From Phycisphaera sp. (GTDB lineage Bacteria > Planctomycetota > Phycisphaerae > Phycisphaerales > Phycisphaeraceae): DNA of 64,000 bases. The DNA is taken from positions 62,001 to 126,000 of the forward strand of contig WGMF01000025.1 of NCBI GenBank assembly GCA_016125215.1, given 5' to 3'. The stretch's first letter is position 1; every line of letters begins with the position of its first letter. Position numbers and translations under genes: made by a program. The notes under the pieces were generated by a model that ran no database searches, was not told the origin of the DNA, and saw only the letters and a program-made list of their open reading frames with translations. Of the stretch, positions 18,407 to 26,615 are shown piece after piece.

Positions 18407-19035
18407 GGTGTTGTGTCCTCGATCTGCCCCGTGAGTGAGTTACGCAGCGCGAGCCTTGCGCGGTGCAGGTGGCTCTTGACCGTGCCCTCGGGCATCGACA
18501 TGACCTTGGCGGTCTGGGTGAGTGAGAGGCCCTGCTGATGAAAGAGGGCGACCGCCCAGCGCTGCGCGTCGGTGAGTTGGTTGATCGCGTGTTGCAGAAC
18601 GCTACGCAACCGGGACCGTTCATCGTGTTTTGCCACGAGCTGCGCGGGGTCGTCACCGTCCGCACGGCGGGGTGAATTCAATCCCGAGTGCTCCGGGGCA
18701 TGGCCGCCCATACGCGAGGCTTTTTCGTCGGCCAGCGCAGCACGGTTGAGATAGAGGCGACGCGCGATGGTGAAGAGCCAGGTCCGCATGGGGTAGGCTT
18801 CGTCATACCGGCCGGCGTGCTGGAGCAGGCGGACAAACGTCTCCTGCGCCAGGTCGTCCGCAAGGTCGTGACGGTGCGTGATACGCAGGAGAAAAGAGCG
18901 CACCGCGACCTGGTGGCGATCGACGAGTTGGCCGGCCGCCTCACGGTCGCCCCGTGCAACGCGGCGCGCAAGCTCACCGTCGGTCGGGATGGCCTCCCCG
19001 CCAATGACATCACGGGCTTCGTCGGCTTGCACCAT
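18403..19035 (-). CDS. ECF-type RNA polymerase sigma factor
   Basis: This is a 210-residue sigma-70 family protein with only regions 2 and 4. Region 2 runs from about residue 25 (ARRVARGDREAAGQLVDRH) through DLADDLAQETFVRLLQH to MRTWLFTIARRLYLN. Region 4 is INQLTDAQRWAVALFHQQG with the helix-turn-helix SLTQTAKVMSMPEGTVKSHL. The start at 19035 is where similarity begins; the frame is open far upstream only because of GC-rich sequence. It is followed by a putative anti-sigma factor and an exported protein, and it is divergent from the MMPL transporter, with a tandem repeat in the shared upstream region. The stimulus is unknown. Confidence 0.9.
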   Translation of the reverse strand: MVQADEARDVIGGEAIPTDGELARRVARGDREAAGQLVDRHQVAVRSFLLRITHRHDLADDLAQETFVRLLQHAGRYDEAYPMRTWLFTIARRLYLNRAALADEKASRMGGHAPEHSGLNSPRRADGDDPAQLVAKHDERSRLRSVLQHAINQLTDAQRWAVALFHQQGLSLTQTAKVMSMPEGTVKSHLHRARLALRNSLTGQIEDTTP

Positions 19036-19075
19036 CGTCACAATGCATCCTACCGCCTCACCCCGGTAAAGTTGC

Positions 19076-19136
19076 ACCCACCGGAAGTGTGCCCCCCCGG
19101 AAGTACGCCCCCGGAAGCGCGCCCCCGGAAGCGCGC
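19076..19136. repeat. Tandem CCCCCGGAAG repeats of about 14 bp
   Basis: Four CCGGAAG cores start at 19081, 19097, 19111 and 19125, so the spacing is 16, 14 and 14 bases. The last three are preceded by at least five C. The array lies between the divergent ECF sigma and MMPL genes, 40-100 bases upstream of the sigma start. It could be an operator or leader structure. It could also be a local expansion of a word that is over-represented across the window. Confidence 0.7.
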
Positions 19137-19233
19137 CATCCCCGGGAATCACCGGGTATATCCGACAGGTCCCCCTTCGTGAACTGGGTCTGGGATTGCC
19201 GGTGACAGCCTGGAGCATTACGATCTTCCACCC

Positions 19234-21951
19234 ATGTTTGATCGCATCCGTAACCGCTGTCTCCGGGTTTGGCCACACCTTCTGGCCAAACGCCCCGGGT
19301 GGGTGCTTTTTCTGACCGGTGCCCTCGTCGCAGCATCCATCGCGATCACCGTCGGCAAATGGCACTTCCAATCCGACCGCAACGCCTTGCTCTCCGACAA
19401 GCTCGATTGGAACAAACGGTTCATCCACTGGACGCACAGCTTCGCGGGGACGTATGACCTGACCGTCGTGATCGACGCGGGTGAGCACCCCGACACCAAG
19501 GCTGCGCGTGAACTGGCGGACGAACTGGGCGTGGCCCTGCAATCCCACACGGACACGGTTTCACGGGTGATCTGGCGCTTCCACGTCAGTCGCGCCAGCC
19601 CCCACGCGATGCGACTGCTCAAGATGGAGGACTTCAAGGCACGCCTGTCGGAACTCGAATCCTCCGCGCCAGTGCTGCGCAGCCCGACGCCGGCGGCGCT
19701 GGTGGGCGAGACCGTGCGTCAGATGCTCGCGTCACAAAATCAGGATGTCACACCCGCCCAGGCCGGCGCGGGTATCGACCAGCTCAACGCGCTGCTCAGG
19801 GCCATCGGCCAAACGATCTCCGATCCCTCGCCCGAGGGCCACCACTTCGAGGAACTGAGCCTCGACACATCTTCCGCGGGCGTCCAGCCGTGGGAGTATC
19901 TCACCAGCGACAACAACCGCTTGTATTTCATGCGCGTCACCCCGCAGCGTGACGGCAACACGCTCTCGGCCCTGAGCGACTCGATCAAGACCATCCGCTC
20001 GGTCATCCACAACTCCGCAGCGAAATACCCGACCGTGCAAGCCGGCTTGACCGGGATCGAGGTCATCGAAAACGATGAGACGCAAGCTGTTCAGAGCGAC
20101 AGCACATTGGCCTCGGTCGTCGCGCTGGGGCTCATTGCTGTCTTGCTCATCGCGGCGTTTCACAGCGTCCGCACGCCGCTGCTGGCCATCGGCTCGCTGC
20201 TCTTTGGCGTTGCGTGGAGCTTCGGGTATCTCTTCCTCTTCATCGGCCACCTCCAGGTCCTCAGTGTCTTCTTCACCGTCATGCTCCTGGGGCTGGGCAT
20301 TGCCTACGGCGTACACCTCGCGTCCAACTTCGAGTTGATCCGGCACCGCCACCCGGACGACGAAGAGGGATTCGCCGCCGCGATGAGCGAGACCTTCTCC
20401 ACCGTCGGCCCGGGCATCGTGACCGGTGCCGTCACCACCGCCGCCGCGTTTTTCACCACGGTCTTCACCGAATTCACCGGTGTTGCCGAGATGGGCCACA
20501 TCGCCTCCGTCGGTATCCTGCTCTGTCTGGTCGCCATGTTCACCGTCTTCCCCGCGATGCTGCGCCTATTCAAGCCCGGCCACGCGCACTTCAAGCCGAT
20601 GGAGAACCGGCGGTTCCACTTCTTCGAGGAACAGTGGATCACGCCGTTCATCAAGCGACCGGTCATCACCGTGAGCGTCGCGATCGTGGTCATGTTTGCA
20701 TCCCTCGGCGCAATCAGCCGAATGCACTTTGACTACAACCTCGAGTCGCTCCTGCCCACGGGCATCGACAGCGTTGCGTGGCAAGAGCGCATCAGTGAGG
20801 GCGGCCAATCGATCTACACCGCAGTGAGCATCGTGCCCGACATGAAGACCGCAAAAGAGCGCACCGAGGCTTTTCGCAAGCTGCCGACGGTCGGCTCGGT
20901 GCAGGGCATCGGCCTGCTCTTCCCCGAAGACGATCTGCAGAAGGTGGAGATGATCGAAGCGATCCGTCAGAAATTGTCGGCGGACCTGGCGAAGCTTGAT
21001 CAACCGATCCACGAGCCGCCGGGGCAACTCGTGCAACAGCTCACGCTCATGCAGTCGCTCATCGTTTCCTTTGCGGCACAGACACCCGAAGAACTCCGCC
21101 CAAGCGTCAAGAAAGTCGGCCAGACCATCCGGGACATCCTTACAACACTCAGTGGATTCGATGACGCAACCCGATCTCAGCGCCTCGAAAACCTCCAGCG
21201 TCAATACGACCACTGGCGACGATGGATCGCACAGGCCTTTGATACCACGCCCCTCTCGCCCGACGACCTGCCCGGGGAACTGCTCGAACCCTACCGCAAC
21301 ACCAAGGGCCAGTTCGTCGTCGAAGCCGTGCCCAAGCTGCCCGATGACGGCTCGATCAAGTCGCCGCTGAGCCCCTATTTCCTCCCACGGTTCATCCGCC
21401 AACTCGAAACCATCGACCCCGAAGTGACCGGCGTCATCGTCCAGTACTACCGCTCGGGCTACCTTATCAAGAGTTCCTACCAGAAGGCCGGCCTGTGGGC
21501 CTTGCTCGTCGTCTTCATCCTCGTCTACCTCGACTTCCGCAGGCTCGACGATGCGCTGCTTGCCCTCGCGCCCGTGGCGGTCGGATTCGCCGCGACGTTC
21601 GGCGTCATGTACCTCTGCGGCATGAAGATCAACCCAGCCAACATCATCGTGCTGCCCTTGATGTTCGGCATCGGCGTCGATGCGGGCGTGCACGTGATCC
21701 ACCGATACCGACAGGACCCGACCACGAGACCGCTCGGACTCACCGCGGGCACCGGCAAGGGCATCACCGTGACCTCTTACACCTCGATGATCGGCTTCGG
21801 CGCGATGATGCTCGCTCGGCACCGCGGTATTTTCAGTTTAGGTTTTGTCCTCACCGTCGGCATCGGCCTGACCCTGCTCGCCTGTTACACCATCATGCCC
21901 GCGTGGCTGGAGTTACGCGCCAGACGGCAGCAAAGGCGGGCAAGCCGCTGA
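19234..21951 (+). CDS. MMPL/RND superfamily exporter
   Basis: This 905-residue inner-membrane protein has two-fold RND-like symmetry. A first helix (about 22-42) is followed by a large extracytoplasmic loop, then a helix bundle at 290-450 with LGLGIAYGVHLASNFELIRH. A second helix near 480 and a second loop follow, then a C-terminal bundle at about 750-895 with MFGIGVDAGVHVIHRYR, the MMPL hallmark in which a helix-buried Asp carries protons. The early HFQSDRNALLSDKLDWNKRF resembles the hopanoid-associated HpnN subgroup. The role is probably proton-driven export of lipids or hydrophobic compounds to the outer membrane. No hopanoid gene is nearby, so the substrate is open. Confidence 0.87.
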   Translation: MFDRIRNRCLRVWPHLLAKRPGWVLFLTGALVAASIAITVGKWHFQSDRNALLSDKLDWNKRFIHWTHSFAGTYDLTVVIDAGEHPDTKAARELADELGVALQSHTDTVSRVIWRFHVSRASPHAMRLLKMEDFKARLSELESSAPVLRSPTPAALVGETVRQMLASQNQDVTPAQAGAGIDQLNALLRAIGQTISDPSPEGHHFEELSLDTSSAGVQPWEYLTSDNNRLYFMRVTPQRDGNTLSALSDSIKTIRSVIHNSAAKYPTVQAGLTGIEVIENDETQAVQSDSTLASVVALGLIAVLLIAAFHSVRTPLLAIGSLLFGVAWSFGYLFLFIGHLQVLSVFFTVMLLGLGIAYGVHLASNFELIRHRHPDDEEGFAAAMSETFSTVGPGIVTGAVTTAAAFFTTVFTEFTGVAEMGHIASVGILLCLVAMFTVFPAMLRLFKPGHAHFKPMENRRFHFFEEQWITPFIKRPVITVSVAIVVMFASLGAISRMHFDYNLESLLPTGIDSVAWQERISEGGQSIYTAVSIVPDMKTAKERTEAFRKLPTVGSVQGIGLLFPEDDLQKVEMIEAIRQKLSADLAKLDQPIHEPPGQLVQQLTLMQSLIVSFAAQTPEELRPSVKKVGQTIRDILTTLSGFDDATRSQRLENLQRQYDHWRRWIAQAFDTTPLSPDDLPGELLEPYRNTKGQFVVEAVPKLPDDGSIKSPLSPYFLPRFIRQLETIDPEVTGVIVQYYRSGYLIKSSYQKAGLWALLVVFILVYLDFRRLDDALLALAPVAVGFAATFGVMYLCGMKINPANIIVLPLMFGIGVDAGVHVIHRYRQDPTTRPLGLTAGTGKGITVTSYTSMIGFGAMMLARHRGIFSLGFVLTVGIGLTLLACYTIMPAWLELRARRQQRRASR

Positions 21952-22042
21952 ACCGTTCACATTGAATATCACTCCCCGGTTTCGCAGCACCCCCGGCCCC
22001 CTGTCGGGAGACGGTCCTGTCACAATCTAACAACATGTTATA

Positions 22043-22115
22043 TGGGCCGGGTGGGGTTCGAACCCACGCGCTGACGATTATGAGTCGCCTGCTCTGACCA
22101 CTGAGCTACCGGCCC
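22043..22115 (-). tRNA. tRNA with CAT anticodon, probably tRNA-Ile2 (lysidine type)
   Basis: The minus strand folds as a 73-nt cloverleaf. The acceptor stem is GGGCCGG/CCGGCCC, the D stem GCTC/GAGC, the anticodon stem GGCGA/TCGTC with loop CTCATAA, and the T stem GTGGG/CCCAC, with discriminator A. The anticodon is CAT. The arm GGCGACTCATAATCG strongly resembles bacterial tRNA-Ile2, whose C34 is changed to lysidine to read AUA, more than elongator or initiator tRNA-Met. CCA is not encoded. Confidence 0.88.
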
Positions 22116-22227
22116 GGTGCTTTGAGCATGTCATGCAACGCCGGGTTGTGCAAGGCACGGGTGCGTGAATTCCACAAGGGCTTGATGTCCTGGTAAAACG
22201 GTCGGGGTTGGCGGTCCGCAGGGCGGG

Positions 22228-24210
22228 TCAATTGTCGGCTTTGCTTTTTTCACCCGAACGGATGTAACCCACGCGGGTGGCCAGGCTCTCTTCCGAGAAG
22301 GGGTCGCCCGCCCCGTCCGCGGTGCGGTCCAGGAGCAACTGTTTGAGAACAAACGGCGTGTCTGCCTGAGTGGCCCGCTTCTCGAAATCCTTCCGCGTCA
22401 TCGGGTCGTAGCCATCGATGCGGACCAGGAAGAGCGTCAGCTTTTCAGGCACCAGCACGCTCAGTGTGCGATCGGCCTGCGGCGCGGTGGCCACCGGGCC
22501 TTTGGCGGCAAGGTCCTGGGCTACCTTAAAGACCGCGTCAACGAACCCGGCGTTTCGGCCCACGTCTCGCACCATCGGTGGCTGGAGGCTGCGCTCGGGG
22601 ACGCGGCGGGGGAAGGGGGCCGGCGTGACGACCGTGGCCTGGGCCGCGGTGGCGACTTCATCGATGGCCTGGTCACTCATGCGGGCGGCCCAGCTTGCAC
22701 GCTCGCTCTCTATCAACTTGTAAGCCTCGATCCGGCGTGCGTCGTAACGGACCTGTGTGGCCACTTCGTCCATGCTCTGGGGCACGTGCGAACGCTGCGC
22801 ATCGATGACCCGGAAGAGGTAAAGATTGCCGGGGTAATCGCGCATCGTCTCGCTCGGCAGGCGGGTCTGGAAACGCAGGAAGGCGTAATCGCCCGACTCG
22901 TCCGCGATCTCCCGCACGCTCATGGCGTAGTCGGCAAACCGCACGATCTGATCGGCTTCGGAGATCAGCGTCCCGCCGATGCCCGGCAGCGCTGCTAAGG
23001 CGTCGCTGTCCATCCACACCGAGTCCTCACGCACCACGGACGGCAGCACGCCGTATTTCTGCTGCACTTTCTGGGCAACGTCGGTCAGGGCAATGGGTTT
23101 CCATTCGGCGGGGATGTCGCGGTACCCGCCGTCCATCGGCTGGCCCCGCGCGTCGTCGATCATCAGGCCCCGGGCGTAGCGTGCGATCTCCAACGACAGG
23201 TCGTCGGTCTTCTGGCTCTTGAGGTCTTTGTAGACCGCGTCACGCACCGTCAGGTAAGCCGGCGGGGGCAGCGGTGGGGCGTTTTCATTCTCGGCTCGCG
23301 GCGCATAGCGGGAGGGGTTTTCGTCGTAATACTTGAGCGCCTCGGCCTCGTCGACCTTGACCGTCGCGGCCACCTTGTCGCGGTCGATCGTGAGGTACTC
23401 GACCTTCACACGGTCCGGATAGCGGTACCCAAAGCCGTACGGCTCGCTCTGGCCGATGAGTTTGTCTTTGTACTCCTCGAAGAGTTTTTTCATCGACTCT
23501 TCGGAGGGCTCTTCGACCTTGTCCATATAGGCCTTGGGCGTCACCGGCACCATCGACACCCGGACCGTGGCAAACGTGTCCTGGAGAAAACTCTCCGTGA
23601 TCGGTTCGCTCATCCGGACCGAGCCCGTCGACATGTCGAGCAGGCCCAGCTCCAGGTCGCCCCGACGCATCATCCTCGCCTGCGCCGCGGTCAGGAGCAT
23701 GCCGGCCCAGTCCGCGGCGGATACCTCTCGCAGCCCGCTGCTGGCGGCCATGTAACGCTGGATCGTCGCGCGTTTGCGAAGCGAGTCGATCACATACTTC
23801 TTCGAGGTCCGCAGGCTGTTGGCAATGACGTTCAGGCGCTCTTCATTGACACCCAGCCCGCGAAGGAGGTCGGTCACTTCCGCTTCGCTCGCCGAGAGGC
23901 CCTGGGCCTGTGCGTCCTTGAGCATGAGCACCCACTGCAGCGGCGTGAACTCGCGCACGTCCATGTTGCCCGGCGTGAGGATCGCCCGCACACCCAGCAG
24001 CGGGAAGACCGCAGAGCACACGCGGACCTCCGACTCGGCGGCGCTCAGGTCGCTGGACTTGATCGTCGAACCATTCAGGTGGCCCACCGTCATGTCGCGC
24101 TGCGCCGAATTCAGGCAGGCCGACGGCAGGAGAAACACCACCATCAGGATGCACCCGCCGATCACGAGCGTCCACTGGTTCATCACGTATTGGCGGAAAA
24201 ACCTAAGCAT
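22228..24210 (-). CDS. PpiD/SurA-like membrane-anchored periplasmic folding factor
   Basis: The 660-residue protein begins with a short cytoplasmic tail and one membrane anchor (LVIGGCILMVVFLLPSACL), so the rest lies in the periplasm. Residues 40-200 follow the SurA/PpiD N-terminal pattern (VGHLNGSTIKSSDLSAAE, then a helical bundle with LSASEAEVTDLLRGLGV). The central part has a charged, extended stretch (VKVEYLTIDRDKVAATVKV). No typical parvulin active-site block is evident, so it may be a chaperone without prolyl isomerase activity. It is likely to help fold exported proteins, of which this genome has very large ones. Family confidence is moderate. Confidence 0.65.
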   Translation of the reverse strand: MLRFFRQYVMNQWTLVIGGCILMVVFLLPSACLNSAQRDMTVGHLNGSTIKSSDLSAAESEVRVCSAVFPLLGVRAILTPGNMDVREFTPLQWVLMLKDAQAQGLSASEAEVTDLLRGLGVNEERLNVIANSLRTSKKYVIDSLRKRATIQRYMAASSGLREVSAADWAGMLLTAAQARMMRRGDLELGLLDMSTGSVRMSEPITESFLQDTFATVRVSMVPVTPKAYMDKVEEPSEESMKKLFEEYKDKLIGQSEPYGFGYRYPDRVKVEYLTIDRDKVAATVKVDEAEALKYYDENPSRYAPRAENENAPPLPPPAYLTVRDAVYKDLKSQKTDDLSLEIARYARGLMIDDARGQPMDGGYRDIPAEWKPIALTDVAQKVQQKYGVLPSVVREDSVWMDSDALAALPGIGGTLISEADQIVRFADYAMSVREIADESGDYAFLRFQTRLPSETMRDYPGNLYLFRVIDAQRSHVPQSMDEVATQVRYDARRIEAYKLIESERASWAARMSDQAIDEVATAAQATVVTPAPFPRRVPERSLQPPMVRDVGRNAGFVDAVFKVAQDLAAKGPVATAPQADRTLSVLVPEKLTLFLVRIDGYDPMTRKDFEKRATQADTPFVLKQLLLDRTADGAGDPFSEESLATRVGYIRSGEKSKADN

Positions 24211-24305
24211 CCTGTCGGCTCCGGGCTGGGGTTAATCGAGCCGAACAGTATAACGCTACTTCGACTGGCCGTGGGATTGACCGCCCGCGTGCTATGATCC
24301 CCCGC

Positions 24306-25019
24306 ATGAAACGCGTCCTTTTGCTTTTTGACATCGATGGCACGCTGCTCCTGACCAAAGGGGCCGGGGTGCGGTCCATGCAACTGGCCGCAAAGGACCT
24401 CTTCGGGCCGGATTGGCAGTGGGGCAATGTCCCGACCGCGGGCCACCTCGACCCCCACATCTTTGCCCGCGCCGCCGCTGTCAACGCTCTAGCCGATGCG
24501 CATCAGCACCACGAACGCTTCCGTGACCGCTACATCGAGTTGCTTGCCCACGAGCTGCACACGACGCCCGGTACCGCCTACGCACTGCCGGGGGTCATCG
24601 AGATCGTCGACACCCTCTACGAACGCGCCACACACAAGGGCGACATCGTGCTGGGCATGCTCACCGGCAACTACACCGCCGCCGTCCCCGTCAAGCTCAC
24701 CGCCGTCGGTCTCGACCCCCGGAAGTTTTCCTTGACGGCTCTGGGCGACGAAGGCCCCACGCGCGAGTCGCTCGTCGAACTGGCGATGAAGAAGTATCAC
24801 ATAGCCTTCGGCCAGCCCATCCCGCCCACACACGTCATCGTCATCGGTGACACCCAGCGCGACATCGATTGTGCCAAAGCCCACGGCTGCGTTGCCTTCA
24901 CCGTCGCCACGGGCCCGGTGGGCGTTGACGACCTCCTCGCCGGCGGCGCGGACTACGCCGTCCGGGACCTTGCCGACCCGGCGCCTTTGTTGGGATTGGT
25001 TGAAAAATTGCTGGCGTGA
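24306..25019 (+). CDS. HAD-superfamily phosphatase, phosphoglycolate phosphatase-like
   Basis: This 237-residue cytoplasmic hydrolase has the four HAD motifs: DIDGTLL (nucleophile and acid Asp) at the start, LGMLTGN (motif II), a Lys in the VKLTAVG/RESLVE area (motif III), and GDTQRDID (motif IV, magnesium). A helical cap of about 80 residues follows motif I, as in the Gph/PGP group. Substrate specificity cannot be told. The ATG at 24294 is an alternative start. It ends 3 bases from the convergent nuoN stop. Confidence 0.87.
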   Translation: MKRVLLLFDIDGTLLLTKGAGVRSMQLAAKDLFGPDWQWGNVPTAGHLDPHIFARAAAVNALADAHQHHERFRDRYIELLAHELHTTPGTAYALPGVIEIVDTLYERATHKGDIVLGMLTGNYTAAVPVKLTAVGLDPRKFSLTALGDEGPTRESLVELAMKKYHIAFGQPIPPTHVIVIGDTQRDIDCAKAHGCVAFTVATGPVGVDDLLAGGADYAVRDLADPAPLLGLVEKLLA

Positions 25020-25022
25020 TAT

Positions 25023-26615
25023 TCACCCGCCGTGGATGTCGGTCGGGAGTTCGTCCGACACGACCTTGGCGGGCGTCTGTTGCGAGGGCTGGGCAAGTTG
25101 CGAGGACTCTCGTGCGAGCGTGACGAGGCGGTTGCCCGCCACACCCATGACCACAACCGCGATGCCACAGACCAGCGCCGCGATGCGTCTGGACGGGCAG
25201 TGCTGCGGCTCGGTGCGTCCGCTGGGCTTGCCGAAGTAACACGCGCCGATGATGCGCAGGTAATAGACCGCCGAGACGGCGCTGTTGAGCACGGCGACGA
25301 CCACGAGCCAGACGAAAGCCGGGTTCTCGCCGCGGTGCGCCATGGCCGAGCCGAAGAGATAAATCTTCCCGATAAAACCCAGCAGCGGCGGCAAGCCCAC
25401 GAGCGAGAGCACACACACGAGCATCACCGCGGCGAGGCCGGGGTGTTTCGTGGACAGGCCCGAGATATCGTCGAAGCTGTCTGCTTCGTGGCCGTCGACC
25501 TGCACGCAACCGAGCACGGCAAACGCACCGATGGTCGAGAGGGCGTAGGCGACGAGGTAAAAGAGCACTGCCGCGATACCGTTGCCGATCGCACCACTGC
25601 CCCCGCCCCCGGAAGTGAGCAGCGCCGGACCGGCGAGCAATCCTACGAGCAGGTAGCCCGAGTGCGCGATCGAGCTGTACGCCAGCGTGCGTTTGACGCT
25701 CGTCTGCAATAGGCCCATGACGTTGCCGACGGTCATCGTCAGCGCCGCCATGATCCACAGGAGCCACATGATCGGCCCGTGCGTGGGCCACTGGGGAAGC
25801 ATCGAGAGCAGGATGATGATCGCCACGAAGCCCGCGGTCTTGGGCACGAACGCGAGGAAGGCCGTCACCGGTGTGGCGGCACCTTGATACACATCAGCCG
25901 TGTAAAAATGCATGGGCACCGCGGCGATCTTGAAGGAGATGCCGACGATGGCCAGGACGATTCCGAGGGTTAAGAGCGGTGAGGTTGTGGTGGCCGCGGC
26001 GGATTGCACACGCGAGAGGTCCGTGAAGCCCGTGGCGCCGTAGATGAGCGTAAAGCCGTAGAGGAACACCGCGACCGCCAGGGCACCGAGGAAGAAGTAT
26101 TTGACAGCCGACTCCTGCGCCCGGATGCGGTCCTGCGAGGTGGCCACCATGACATACGTCGGCAGGCTCACCAGTTCCAGCGACAGGAAGAGCCAGACCA
26201 GGTCGTTGGCGGTCGTCGTGAGCATCACGCCCGCCAGTGAGAAGAGGAAGAAGGCAAAGAACTCGCCGCGCATCACGTTGGCCGGGTCGAACGGTTCGAT
26301 TCCCTCCTCGGCTCTGTGCGTGGCGCGCCACGAAGAGGGCAACTGCGCCGCGACAAGCAAGAGCACCACGCCCACCGCGACGACCGCGAGCTTGACGTAG
26401 AGCACCATCTGAGGCGGGAGGATCAGGCCCGAGGTCGGCTGCGGCCCGGCAATGGCCAGCACGCCCGAGAGCAGCAGGAACAGACCCGCGACCCACGAGG
26501 TGAGTTTGCGTGTCGATGAGGCTTTGGCCAATCCCAGCGCCATACAGACGCAAGCCCCGAGGCCCAGCGTGATCTCGGGCCAGACCCCCGCGAGTTTGTC
26601 GGCCATCACACTCAT
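25023..26615 (-). CDS. nuoN: NADH-quinone oxidoreductase subunit N
   Basis: This is one of the three antiporter-like, proton-pumping membrane subunits of complex I, with 530 residues and about 14 helices. Family blocks visible are FFLGALAVAVFLYGF, KIAAVPMHFYTADVYQGA with the conserved Lys and His, and LAYSSIAHSGYLLVGLLAG. It is the last gene of the J-K-L-M-N series and its start overlaps the nuoM stop by 4 bases. Length is within the family range. Confidence 0.96.
   Translation of the reverse strand: MSVMADKLAGVWPEITLGLGACVCMALGLAKASSTRKLTSWVAGLFLLLSGVLAIAGPQPTSGLILPPQMVLYVKLAVVAVGVVLLLVAAQLPSSWRATHRAEEGIEPFDPANVMRGEFFAFFLFSLAGVMLTTTANDLVWLFLSLELVSLPTYVMVATSQDRIRAQESAVKYFFLGALAVAVFLYGFTLIYGATGFTDLSRVQSAAATTTSPLLTLGIVLAIVGISFKIAAVPMHFYTADVYQGAATPVTAFLAFVPKTAGFVAIIILLSMLPQWPTHGPIMWLLWIMAALTMTVGNVMGLLQTSVKRTLAYSSIAHSGYLLVGLLAGPALLTSGGGGSGAIGNGIAAVLFYLVAYALSTIGAFAVLGCVQVDGHEADSFDDISGLSTKHPGLAAVMLVCVLSLVGLPPLLGFIGKIYLFGSAMAHRGENPAFVWLVVVAVLNSAVSAVYYLRIIGACYFGKPSGRTEPQHCPSRRIAALVCGIAVVVMGVAGNRLVTLARESSQLAQPSQQTPAKVVSDELPTDIHGG

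Noticed and set aside
19036-19548. A long N-terminal extension of the ECF sigma factor.
   Set aside because: Sigma region 2 starts just after 19035, and the extension would be antisense to the MMPL gene and cross the CCGGAAG array.
22043-22115. Calling the CAT tRNA as elongator or initiator tRNA-Met.
   Set aside because: The anticodon arm GGCGACTCATAATCG matches tRNA-Ile2 much better, and the three G-C pairs typical of an initiator are missing.
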